Below, piece after piece: positions 11,240 to 21,599 of a DNA stretch of 64,000 nucleotides. Source of the DNA: Pegoplata infirma (Eukaryota; Arthropoda; Insecta; Diptera; Anthomyiidae). Position numbers and translations under genes: made by a program. Location of the stretch: assembly GCA_963921195.1 (NCBI GenBank), contig OY992537.1, positions 146,950,275 through 147,014,274 of the forward strand, written 5' to 3'. The notes below the pieces were generated by a model that searched no databases, was not told where the DNA came from, and was given only the letters and a program-made list of their open reading frames with translations. Within the stretch, counting starts at the first letter, position 1, and each line of letters begins with the position of its first letter.

Positions 11240-12056
11240 CACTCAAAAAATTATGTCATTAACTGTTTGTAGTTTATTTAAAAAGTTTTCCGTTTAGTCG
11301 TTTTTAAAAGAAAAAACATTTGTTTTATGTTCAGTTTTTATTAATGACTACTTCAGTCCTTTGTTTCAAAAATAACACACTAAAAAATAAAGACTTTCAG
11401 TAACATTTAATTTTTAAAGTCATTTATTTTTGTTCTGTAAGTAAAAACTACTGATTATTCTTTTGGTTTTTAATGATTTGTGTAAGTATTTTTTTTTAAA
11501 TTGTTGGTATTTTTTAATGAAATATCATTAGTTTTTACCTACACAAGTCAGTTATTATTTTGTAGAAAAAAAAAAATCAAAAAAATATTTATAGAAATAT
11601 AAAAACATGTTTGTATCAAGTGACTTTGGCACGATGGGTAGAGTGTCCGGACAGAATGTCGTTGATTGCGGGATCGATTCCCCAAAAATTTTATTAAAAA
11701 TTTTTAAAAAAATATTTCAATAAAAAATTGTAAAAAATTACCTACGAAATCATTAATTTTTATTGTTTTCGTAGGTTATTTTTTTTTGAAATTTGTTGGT
11801 AAAAATTACAGAACTATCATTAATTTTTATTGTTTTCGTTGGTTATTTTTTTCGAATTTGTGGGTAAAAAAGAGTGAAGAAAACGTAATTTTTTAACGTT
11901 TAATGTTATTTATTTTAGAAAATTTTGTCAACAGTAAAAAATAAATGTTGATGTTTGTTAAAACAAATGAATAATTACTGGGATGGGTTTCAATTGTTTA
12001 TTCACTACTTTTAAGTGTGTTTTTCATTTGTTTTTGCCTACAAAATATTTTGAGTG
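11240..12056. mobile_element. TA-flanked MITE, CACTCAAAAAATTATG type
   Basis: The 817-bp element starts CACTCAAAAAATTATGTCA and ends TTTTGAGTG, with TA duplicated (11238-11239, 12057-12058). Excision restores satellite A. Its ends resemble the MITE at 34546-35106. The interior holds a tRNA-like segment (about 11630-11688). Confidence 0.85.
11630..11688 (+). other. tRNA-like segment inside a MITE
   Basis: GGCACGATGGGTAGAG resembles a pol III A box, and GGGATCGATTCCC about 40 bp later resembles a B box (GGTTCGANTCC, one difference in the core). The T-arm stem can pair. No convincing acceptor stem is seen, so this is a tRNA-derived or tRNA-mimicking segment and not a tRNA gene. Confidence 0.4.
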
Positions 12057-12778
12057 TAAGGGTAAAAAGTGGTAAAAAATTTACTTTTGTACTTTCTAAA
12101 TTTTTTGAAATTAAGGTCCTACAAAAAAATTTTAAAATGTTAGTTCCAACAACGGGAAAAATTTTAAAAAAGTACTTTTTTTTGAAATTCCGATTCTAAG
12201 GGGGGTAAAAAAGTGTATTTTGGTGCCTATTATAATTCCTGAAATAATGGTCTTGGAAACTTTAAATTTGGAAAGCAGGGTCATTTAGCGAAAAAAGATT
12301 TCTAAAGAAGGCAAAGAATTTTTTGTTTTTTAGCGCATGTAAGCGCATATTCGGAACGGAATGAAAGCCACATGGGACTAATCGGAATGGAACAGGAAAC
12401 GAAATGGGGACTAGAAATTTGGAATGGAGGTGCACCTCCCAAAGTATAGATCCTTTAAGGCTGAGTTTTTGGAAAGGTTGATTCTAGGGAATAGGGGTAA
12501 AAAAGGTATTTTGGTACTTTTTATATTTCCACAAACCACTGAAGCTAGAGACTTGAAATTTGGAATATAGATGCACCTCCCGGAAAATAGGTCCACTAAG
12601 GCTTGGGTTTTGGAAATGTTGATTCTTTTTATAGTTCCACAAACCAATGAAGCTAGAGATTTGAAATTTGGAATGTAGCTGCATCTCCCGGAATATAGAT
12701 CCACTAAGGCTGGGTTTTTTTAAATAATGATTCTATGGGTGTAAAACGGGTAAAAAAGGAATTTTGGTACTTTTTATA

Positions 12779-15513
12779 CACTCAAAAAAAAACGTGGGTA
12801 TTCTATACTAAAAATTTAGCTACGAGTACTAATGTTTTAGTCCAAAAGGACCTAGTGCAGGAATTGGTAATCAATACTAAAATTTGTTACTAATATGTAG
12901 TACATGAAAAATACTAAAAAAACAGTAAATATTACTGCAATTTACTACAAATTTAGTAAATATAATTACTAAAAAAATCATAAATATTTCAAATTTTTGC
13001 CCTATTTAGGAAAAAAAATTACTAATTTTAGTAAATAAAATTGCTAATTTTAGTTAATAAAACTACTGCCTATATCAATTTTAGTAAATAAAAATCAGAA
13101 AAAAATTATATATAAATGATTTTTTATTTCATTTCGGTTATAAGATATACTTAATTACATGTTTTTTTAAGCTGTTTAAAAAAATGTAGCGTTGATTGTA
13201 CCACGTAAACGATTGCTAAAAATATAAAAAAGAAATAATATTTTCTCAATACATGTTCAAATGTATGTACAAACATTTTACTACAGAGGGTGCTTTTTTT
13301 ATACATACATTTTTTTTGTATACGTGTGTGTATCCATAATATTCTTCTTCAGCTTGAATTTTTTTCTTACACAATCATTGAAATAAAAAACGATTTAACA
13401 AAAAAACTGATGTAGTTTTATTATTAATTGCATTTTATTTAATGTACATATTTAAATCAATAAACAACATTTATATTTAATTACTTTAACACAATTAATT
13501 AACAAAATTTAACACATATTTTTTTACAAACACTCCGTGACTGGGTATCGCGTTGTTACTTTTTCTAATTCTTTTTCGCACTAAACAAACAGAAAAAACA
13601 GTTGGTAGCAGTTAATGCGAGCAAACGTAGTGTTCGCACACACTGCAGCAGCAAGCAGCAGACGGCAAAAAATATAAAGTACCTGTTTAATTATAAATTA
13701 TAAATTTATAAAAGCTGTACTTATTGTATTTCCAACTTGATGTGTGATTTTGCAATGTTAAGAAATAAAAAATACGGCATTTTAGTGAAATTATAATTAA
13801 ATAGTGTACTCTTAATTTTTGCTGTCTGCTGCTTGCTGCTGAATTGTGAAGGAGCATTTGGTCGCTATTAAAAACGGTGTTGCCATTATCAATATGAAAA
13901 AAAAAACGCAAAAATCGTAGGAAAAGGGTTAAAATTTACCAAACAAAAATCAGCGCCAAGAAAAAAGAGAAAATTAAAAAAAAATGGAAAATGTGCTTTT
14001 TAAGGTAAAAAGCATAAAAAGCAAAAATAAAAATATTTGTTTTTATTATAAATTAAATAAATTAGCTGATACAATCAAATCAAAAAATATTTAAAAAAAT
14101 ATTACATTTATATTACTCAAATAATATTAAGATAATGGTTAACATTAAATTTAAAACAAACTTTTTTTATTACATCCAATTATCAAGCCACAGAACTGTT
14201 TTAATGAAATGTTTGGGTATTTTATCAGTTTAATTTTTATGCATTTTACTTTATTTTGACAGTAAACAAAATTGTTTAAAAAAATTAAATTAATTAAATT
14301 AAATATTTAAAAAAATATGTAGTTGTAAAAAAATTTAGAAAATATGTACCAACAAGTTTTTACACAAATACAAGTAGGAAAGTCCAAGTATGGGTCCATG
14401 CCATTGGATATTTTTTTTAAGATCTTTAATTACTGGAAAAAACACATATAAAACAATTTTGAGAGATATATGCTTCTTTTAACTGAATATCGGTGACCAT
14501 GTAATGCATAGCCACAAAAAATGGAAAAATATGTACTAGTTGTTCCCTACCGCTTACCATATGCCTTAATTTTTTTTTTAATTTTTCATGCATTACGAAG
14601 GAATGCAAAAAAATCATTAATCCTGTATAGAGTAAGGCCACGTTCACACTACATGAACTTATACCTAATTCACACCTTAGATGAAATCACATTCGATCAC
14701 AACGCATAGCGTTGTTCAAAATTCTGTGTAAATTGGTTTTGTAAAAACAATAAATTGTATTGAAATTTTTACGAAAATAAACCCCAATTTTCTCTATTTA
14801 AATCTTTCAAAAATACATATTTTGATTGCGTCGTTACAAAAATACAACTCCATAACCAAAAATTTAAATTAGCAAATGGGGCGAGTCGCCACAACCGAAA
14901 GTTCCTCGTCGGCACAATTTAAATCAATTGTTAGAGTCACTTAATTCAAATTTAAAGGGGTTGTTTGTATGAGGCCAAGGTCCAAACATGGATCAAATTT
15001 TCCCAATTTCATTAGGTCTTGGGCTTAACTTTTAAATTTCAGCAAAATCTATTGATAATATAAAAATCACAATTTAAAAAAAATGGAAAAAACACCGTAA
15101 ATACCTTATCTTTAAAAACGCGTATTTAAAAAACGGCAAAACCAAAAAAGCACCAGCAAATACCCGAAATGCAACATAATGGCAACACTGAATTAAAATT
15201 TAACGATTTTGCAGCAAAAACAGTTGGTAGCTCTGCTTGTAAACAAGCGCCCCCTTACGGAATTATTACTAACAAAAATAAATTAAAAACCTAATAAATT
15301 ACTGTATATTAGTACTTTTATGAACTAAAAATAGTAAAAAAATTAGTAAAACCAACTACCAACAAAAATTACTCATAAACAGTAAGAAATACTAATTTTA
15401 GCACTTTGAAGATACTAAAAAAACTACTGTAATACTGGTAATTGGTAACTTATTAGTAGATTTGGGTTACCAACGCACTTACTAATTTTTTTACTGTAGA
15501 ATTATTTTGAGTG
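12779..15513. mobile_element. TA-flanked CACTCAAAA element, long copy
   Basis: The 2735-bp element has ends matching the 238-bp MITE at 8583-8820 (CACTCAAAAAAAAACGTGGG left, CTGTAGAATTATTTTGAGTG right) and TA on each side (12777-12778, 15514-15515). The terminal ~300 bp on each side are rich in TTAGTA/TACTAA words. The central ~2 kb is AT-rich without a recognisable transposase; it includes the hairpin at 13636-13846 and miscellaneous short frames that I do not trust. Confidence 0.8.
13636..13846. repeat. Inverted repeat with GCAGCAGCAAGCAGCAGAC arms
   Basis: GCAGCAGCAAGCAGCAGAC near 13640 is mirrored by GTCTGCTGCTTGCTGCTG near 13823. A very similar pair occurs at 21152-21275 inside the hAT element, so this is a small mobile or recurrent palindromic unit. 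No clear TSD. Confidence 0.6.
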
Positions 15514-16200
15514 TATATATATACTTAAATAATGGTTTTATTAGCTTAAAATTTGGAATGTAGCATCCCATGCTTAAATAAAAGTCATAAAAACTTAAAA
15601 TTAGGAATGTAGGATCCAACAACAGAAAAAGAATATGAAAAATGTACTTTTTGGAAACTCCGATCTAAGGGGATAAAAACGAGTACTATGATACCTTTTA
15701 TATTTTCTGAAATAATTATAATGGAAATTTGGAATATAAGATTGTCTAGCGAAATAAAATATTCCCAAAAGAATAACTTTTGGAAATTCTGATCCATAAG
15801 GAAATTAATTAAAAAAGGGAATTATATATTCTTAAATAATGAGCATATTAACTTGAAATTTGGAATGTAGCATCATCTAACGGGAAAAAATCCCCCAAAA
15901 AATAACTTTTTGGTACTGTTTATATTTTCTTAAATAAAGGTCATAAAAACTTAAAATTATCCAACAACAGAAAAGAATTCTGTAAAAAGTACTTTTTTCG
16001 AAATTTCGATTCTAAGGGAGAAAAAACGAGCACTTTGGTACTTTTCATATTATTTGAAATAATGGTACTGGAAACTTGAAATTTGGAATGTAGGATCGTC
16101 TAGCGAAAAAAACGTTCCCAAAAGATTTTTTTTTTTTAAATTCTGATTCCTAAGGAGTTAAGGGGTACTTTTTAAATTGTCTGAAACAAAATAAGGGGCA
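15514..16200. repeat. Satellite A, right block (diverged)
   Basis: Continuation of the 282-bp array after the element at 12779-15513, with the phrases AAATTTGGAATGTAG, GATTCTAAGGGG and GAGTACT still recognisable but diverged. It fades out near 16200; 16250-16370 holds short GAACGAAATGGAAT repeats also seen near 12350. Confidence 0.75.
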
Positions 16201-16504
16201 AAATGATTCTTTTCAATTTAATGATCTTATCCCTAGAAACTCTTTTGTTCTTTTACGGATACTATTCGAAAAGAAAGGAACACCACATTGAACGAAACTG
16301 AATGGAGCAGGGAACCAAATGTAATAGAACAGGGAACGAAATGGAATGAAACTGGGAACGAATTCAAATGAAAATGTGTTCAATTTATTTTTTTTTCATT
16401 CTTTTTTACTAAATTTTTTTTTTTTGTAAATTAAACACCTTCATTTTATAACCATTCAAGATTTTACACTCTCATATCAATCAATTACCACTTTTAAAGT
16501 TTTT

Positions 16505-16700
16505 TTTATGGGGGCCCCCGTAGGCTAGTTGGTAGCGTGCTAGCCTTTCAACGTGGGGGTCGTGGGTTCGGTTCCCACCAGAACCCTTGGTTTTTTTCGC
16601 TACAACGAGACGACGGTCATTGATACCAGTTCTCGGTTAGGTTGCATTTATTAAAAATGAGTTGTAAATAAATAGAGAGAATAAATAAAAAAATAATTGA
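16505..16700 (+). repeat. tRNA-derived SINE-like unit
   Basis: A tRNA-like head (about 16511-16590) contains TAGGCTAGTTGG (A-box-like) and GGGTTCGGTTCCC (B box). The D-stem GCTA/TAGC and T-stem GTGGG/CCCAC can pair, but the acceptor strands do not match well. It is followed by about 60 bp of unrelated body and an A/T-rich tail (AATAAATAAAAAAATAA). Head, body and tail in this order suggest a SINE. A degenerate tRNA pseudogene is the alternative. Confidence 0.55.
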
Positions 16701-17340
16701 TCATGTGATGTGATCAAACTATTATTATTATTACTTAATTTTTTTTTTTGTACTAAAATTTGTTTATCAATTAATTTTTCAGTAATTTTTTTGTTTCATT
16801 CATACATAAGTATTTGTTCATATTTTTACAAAATTTTTTCATTCAATTTTTAACTCAAAGTTTTATTTACTCAATTTTTTTTGCTCAAATTAATAAATCA
16901 ATGTTTTTTTTTTTTGATAACGTAAGACCGTCTTAAAGTTGACGTAGTACTTATTATATCAACTGATGTATTTGGTATTTTATTGTAAGTGTTGTGATCA
17001 TCATAAGCACAGTTTTTGTAAAGGCTTAAGACATATATATAAAGATTCCACAGCGAAAATTTAAAAAAATGGGTCATTTTTTATCATTATAAAATTTTTC
17101 TGTATTTACGGGCAATGAAACCTTGCGCACGATAGTACATATATAATAATGTAGACATAAGTTTATGCTGAATTGCAGATTAGCTGCAATTCCTACCTTT
17201 TAAGTTATTTTTAAGAATTTAAAGTAAGAATTTAAATAAAGTTTAGTTTTTAAAAACCAACAAAACAACCAAGTTGTTTCATTTACCTAAGTCCGTTAGC
17301 AACGAAAAACTGGGAAGCCTATTTTTGGGAATTTAAAGTA
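16701..17340. other. AT-rich stretch, nothing recognised
   Basis: Homopolymer-rich sequence without a credible ORF, RNA gene or terminal repeat pair. Confidence 0.6.
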
Positions 17341-17820
17341 GTGCCCCCCATTTCCCGGTTCTCGGTATTCCCGGGAATACCGGTATTCCCGGTTCTGGAA
17401 CCGGTTTCCCGGTTCTAGATATATTCCCGGGAATACCGGTATTCCCGGTTCTGATCCTGGTACCGGTTCTCAAAAAACAAAAAAATACTATACCATAAAA
17501 TATTTAAATTACACCATTTAATCAGTATTTCAGAAATATTTAGTTGTGTTTGAAAAATTATTTAAAAATCATGTAATAATTTTTTCTTAAGTTCATAAAA
17601 AAAATGGAAATGGTGTTTTTCACATGTTTTGTAAGTTTTTTGGTAAAAGCGAAGAACAAATTTTAATTATACAAAATTTTACAAAATATGCATACCGGTA
17701 GTCCCGGGAATACCGTCAGAACCGGAACCGGGAATACCGGGAATAATTCAAGAACCGGGAAACCGGTACCATTTCCCGGTAATACCGAGAACCGGGAATA
17801 CCGGTATTCCCGGTACTACG
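17341..17820. mobile_element. CCCGG-rich palindromic element
   Basis: Both ends carry TTCCCGGTTCTCGG / CCGAGAACCGGGAA and many GGAATACCGGTATTCC words, with an AT-rich centre (17470-17690). The inverted symmetry and size suggest a non-autonomous hAT-like element. I found no target duplication, so the outer limits are approximate. Confidence 0.5.
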
Positions 17821-17929
17821 GTGCTGACCGCAGGCACTAATTTAAAGATAAATCCAAAAAAAACGGAAAAGCTCTGGAAGTCTAAATTAAGATATCTGAA
17901 CAACCTTTTCAGGTGCCAAGCCCTACCAC

Positions 17930-18286
17930 GTCAAATAAAAAAGGGTATTTTTCTAATGGCCATAAAATCTGGGATTAAACTTTTTGGGAAGGCTATAAAA
18001 GTGTCCAGCCAAACTGATACGTGGAATCATAGCTGGGAATCTCAGTTTCCAAAACTGGTCGCATGACTCAAATCGGCAGAGCCGATTTAGAGAAAACCGG
18101 TTTTAAAAAAAGGTCTACTACTATTGCTCATAAAAACTGGGATTACAATTTCTGGGAAAGCAATTAAAGTGTCCAGCCATATTGATACGTGGAATCATAG
18201 CTGGGCATCTCTAGTTACCAAAACTAGTTGCGTAATTCAAATCCGATGAACCGATTTAGAGAAAACTGGTTTTAAAAAAGGGTCTA
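17930..18286. repeat. ~169-bp tandem repeat (satellite B), block 1
   Basis: Units contain GTGTCCAGCCATACTGATAC, AAAACTGGTCGCGTGATTC and GAGAAAACCGGTTTTAAAAA. In the best block the phrase GATACGTGG recurs at 19612, 19781 and 20119, and as GACACGTGG at 19950, every 169 bp. Block 1 is cut by the MITE at 18287. Confidence 0.88.
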
Positions 18287-19543
18287 CACTAAGAAAAAAA
18301 AAATTTAAAATCAAACAGAAACAACTTTAAATTAAATATAAAACAGTGACGAAATAGAACAAAGTTTGTTTTTATTTAATTTAAATATGTTTCTATTTGT
18401 TTTTAACATGCCACGATTTGTAGACAACATTTTAAAATTAAGATGTAACAATATTGTTTTAAAATTGGCCACGCTAAATTTAAATATGCAACAAATTTTA
18501 ATTTAAAGTCGACCAATATTAATTTAAATATGGGAAACTGCTTTTCTTTTGCAGCTTTTTACTTACCTATAAACCATGAAATTTAAAATAAAACAATACA
18601 TATTTTTGTTAAAGGTTTTTTTTTTTTTATTTTCAAATTATTTTTACAATATTTTTTAATAACACACCAAAAAAAATTAACACTACTCTAATTGATCATC
18701 TAAGGGTAAAATTACATTCAAGGCTTTGGCTTTAAATATTGCTTGTTGGCTTTGGTTTTCGCTATACATAAAAAAATCAAAGCCAAAGCCTTGTATGTAG
18801 TTCTTCCCTTATTATAGCACTACATCTAATTACAACAAATGTAATTAAATGCCAAAAATAAAAAATAAACACATTTAGATTAATATTTAAATTCTATAAA
18901 TGAAAAACTAAAGTTAGAAGTCTTCATTTTCTGCCAATTACGTAGATCATCCCCTCCTCATTCTCTAGCACTTCCTTTTTAATATTTTTCCGTCTTTATA
19001 TTTTTTTTCACTTTGTTTTTAACTTTTTCAGTTTTATTTTTGTTTTTCTTGTTAATAATTTTCTTTTTCACTTTAGTTTTTTATTTTGTTTTTAATTTTA
19101 TATTAGTTATTTTAATTAATTTCACTTGAATTAATTTCACAACTAGAGAAGTGAAAAATGGGCGTCTTTTCTTAATGAAACAATATTTTAACATTGTTTC
19201 TACTTAAAATAAAATTGCCCAACTTTATTATATTTTGACATTTGAAAAAAATTTAAATGTCAAAAAACAAAATTGTTCAACTTTAAAATAACCATGAAAA
19301 ATATTATTTTTAATACAAATATTTGAACAAGATATTTTTAAAATTTTTAACGACTTTTAATGACAGCATATTAAATTTAAAGGGATCAATTTTAAATCAA
19401 AATTGTATGCAATTTTAAAACAAACATGTTATGTTAAAATCAATCAAAAACAATATTAAAATTTAAATCTTTTCCAAAAATATGTAGCATACTTAAAATA
19501 AACATGAACATATTTGATTTAAATATGTTTTTTTCCCTCAGTG
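18287..19543. mobile_element. TA-flanked MITE in satellite B
   Basis: The 1257-bp element starts CACTAAGAAAAAAAA and ends TTTTTCCCTCAGTG, with TA on both sides; removal restores the satellite phrase GGGTCTACTACTA. The interior is rich in TTTAAAT words and holds a hairpin built on CAAGGCTTTGGCTTT (about 18718-18800). No transposase. Confidence 0.82.
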
Positions 19544-20310
19544 TACTACTATTGCCCATAAAAACTGGGATTCAAATTTCTGGGAAAGCAATTAAAGTGT
19601 CCAGCCATACTGATACGTGGAATCAATGCTCAGCATCTCTAGTTTCCTAAACTAGTCGCGTGATTCAAATCCGCCGAACCGATATAGAGAAAACCGGTTT
19701 AAAAAAATGGTCTACTACTATTGCTCATAAAAACTGGGATTACAATTTCTGGGAAAGCAATTAAAGCGTCCAGCCATACTGATACGTGGAATCATAGCTG
19801 GGCATCTCTAGTTTCTAAAACTGGTCACATGACTCAAATCGGCCGAGCCGATATTAAGAAAACCGGTTTTAAAAATGGGTCTACTACTATTGCCCATAAA
19901 ATTTGGGATAAAAATTTCTGGGAAAGCTATTAAAGTTTCCAGCCAAACTGACACGTGGATTCATAGCTGGGCATCTCTAGTTTCCAAAACTGGTCGCGTG
20001 ATTCAAATCGTCCGAACCGATTTTGAGAAAACCGGTTTTAAAAAATTGTCTACTACTAATGGTCATCAAATCTGGGATTAAAATTTCTGGGAAGGCTATT
20101 AAAGTGTCCAGCCATACTGATACGTGGAATCATAGCTGAGCATCTATAGTTTCCAAAACTGGTCGCGTGATTCAAATCCGCCGAACCGAAAATCGGTTTT
20201 AAAAAAGGTCTACTACTATTGCCCATAAAAACTAAATTTAAAGTTTCTGGGAAAGCAATTAAAGTGTCCAGCCATACTGATACGTGCAATCATAGAGAAA
20301 ACCGGATTTT
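19544..20310. repeat. Satellite B, block 2
   Basis: Four to five consecutive ~169-bp units with strong similarity. The open frames read here on both strands are translations of the repeat. The block is truncated at about 20300, where a hAT-like nest begins. Confidence 0.88.
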
Positions 20311-20453
20311 GAGGGGATGAAATATTTTAGATAAACGTGTGTTTTTTTAAATACATCAATCATAAAATAATGCTAAAATCGGTTGAATACACTCTACTTT
20401 ATTTATGATCAATCGTGGATATTCATCTATCCAAAAAAAACCCCCCAAGCCTA

Positions 20454-20675
20454 CACCGAACAAATTCCCCAGTTGCATAGTTACGAAAATTCCCAGTTGA
20501 AATTAAAATATTTGAAAACAATGTTACCAGTAACTGGCCATTCAGTTAAATTTTAAATTTTATAAAAACTTAGTTACTGTCAACCGAGTGAAATCAACTG
20601 GGGCTCAGTTAGGGGTATGTTAACTGGGACTTAGTTAAAAATTTAGTAGCCAGTAACTGGGAAATTTTTTGGGTG
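20454..20675. mobile_element. TA-flanked 222-bp MITE
   Basis: The ends CACCGAACAAATTCCCCAGT and ACTGGGAAATTTTTTGGGTG are imperfect inverted repeats flanked by TA. The interior repeats CAGTTA/AACTGG words. No coding capacity. Confidence 0.75.
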
Positions 20676-21151
20676 TATGAATCTTGTGAGATTTATAAAG
20701 AAAAAACTAAAACCTGGATCGTAGTCGTATCATGTTATCATTAGGGTTCGGACTTTTATGCAAATGCATATTTGTTGTCGTCAGTCTGAAATCAACAAAA
20801 ACTAAATATCTTTGCGAATCAAGAAATTTGCAGTAAAATGGCATTGATTTGTTAGTGCATATTTTTGCATATTTTGCTTTTAATGCATATTTTTGCATAT
20901 ATTGCTGATATTACATATTTTTGTCGCATATTTTGGAAAAAGTGTTTTTTTTTTGCTTTTGTGATATTTTTACATTGCTATTGCTGTATATATTTTTTAT
21001 TTCATAATGTAGGTATGCCTTAAAGTATGTGATATGATTTTTTTAAAATAATTTGTTCCCTGTTTTGCATGGCTGTATTAAAAGGTACATTTTTTAAACT
21101 TTTTTCAAATTTGCAAGGGTATTTCCAACCATGAACAAAATTAGGAGTAAG

Positions 21152-21275
21152 TGTCTCTTCACAATACAGCAGCAAGCAGCCGACAACAAAATTTTCCATA
21201 CAGCAAACTGTAACAAAATACATAGGAAAATTTTGCAGTCTGCTGCTTGCTGCTGTATTGTGTGAAGACACTAAA
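21152..21275. repeat. Palindrome with AGCAGCAAGCAGC arms
   Basis: The arms GTCTCTTCACAATACAGCAG and CTGCTGTATTGTGTGAAGAC enclose a short loop, with GCAGCAAGCAGC inside. It is the same unit type as at 13636-13846. It lies in the 5' non-coding part of the hAT transposon and is probably a tiny insertion. Confidence 0.6.
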
Positions 21276-21419
21276 ATTTTTGGTATTAATTAAAAATATG
21301 AAAAAGTACGTTTTATACAACCATGAAGAAATTAGTTAAAAAAGAAAATAAGAAAAACAGTCGCGTATTTGATTTTTTCCTAACGACAGGTTGATTAAAA
21401 CAATACTTCGAAAAGAACA

Positions 21420-21561
21420 TAACTTGGAGTAGTTTTTTTAAAAGTAAAATAATCTTAACGTGAGTATGGTAAATTTTAAATGCATATTTGTAACTTGGAG
21501 TAGTTTTTTTAAAAGTAAAATAATCTTAACGTGAGTATGGTAAATTTTAAATGCATATTTG
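21420..21561 (+). repeat. 71-bp exact direct duplication before the transposase
   Basis: The segment starting TAACTTGGAGTAG occurs twice head to tail (21420-21490, 21491-21561), apparently without a mismatch. The second copy supplies an upstream in-frame ATG at 21531, extending the transposase frame by 23 codons. Confidence 0.9.
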
Positions 21562-21599
21562 TTCAATTAAATAAATACATTGAACCTTTTTCAGAGAAA

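Larger units (their letters stand above)
9380..12778. repeat. 282-bp tandem repeat array (satellite A), left block
   Basis: Units contain AGTACTTTGGTACTTTTTAT, CTGGAAATTCGGATTCCTAA and GGATCCTCTAACGG. Neighbouring near-identical units are offset by exactly 282 bp (compare 9609 with 9891). Copies diverge outward. The array is interrupted by elements at 10153-10958 and 11240-12056 and ends at the TA of the MITE at 12779; it resumes at 15514. The open frames in it are repeat translations and not genes. Confidence 0.9.

Noticed and set aside
12411..12704. 97-codon minus-strand frame with internal protein-like repeats
   Set aside because: Translation of the 282-bp satellite; the repetition is in the DNA.
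16511..16590. Functional tRNA gene
   Set aside because: A and B boxes are good, but the acceptor strands do not pair and a SINE-like body and tail follow.
17341..17820. hAT assignment with an 8-bp duplication
   Set aside because: The flanks ATTTAAAG and CGGTGCTG do not match, so the element is kept but without a TSD claim.
17821..20289. Series of 68-81-codon frames with shared strings such as GKAIKVSSQTDTW
   Set aside because: Translations of the ~169-bp satellite on both strands; no start or stop conservation.
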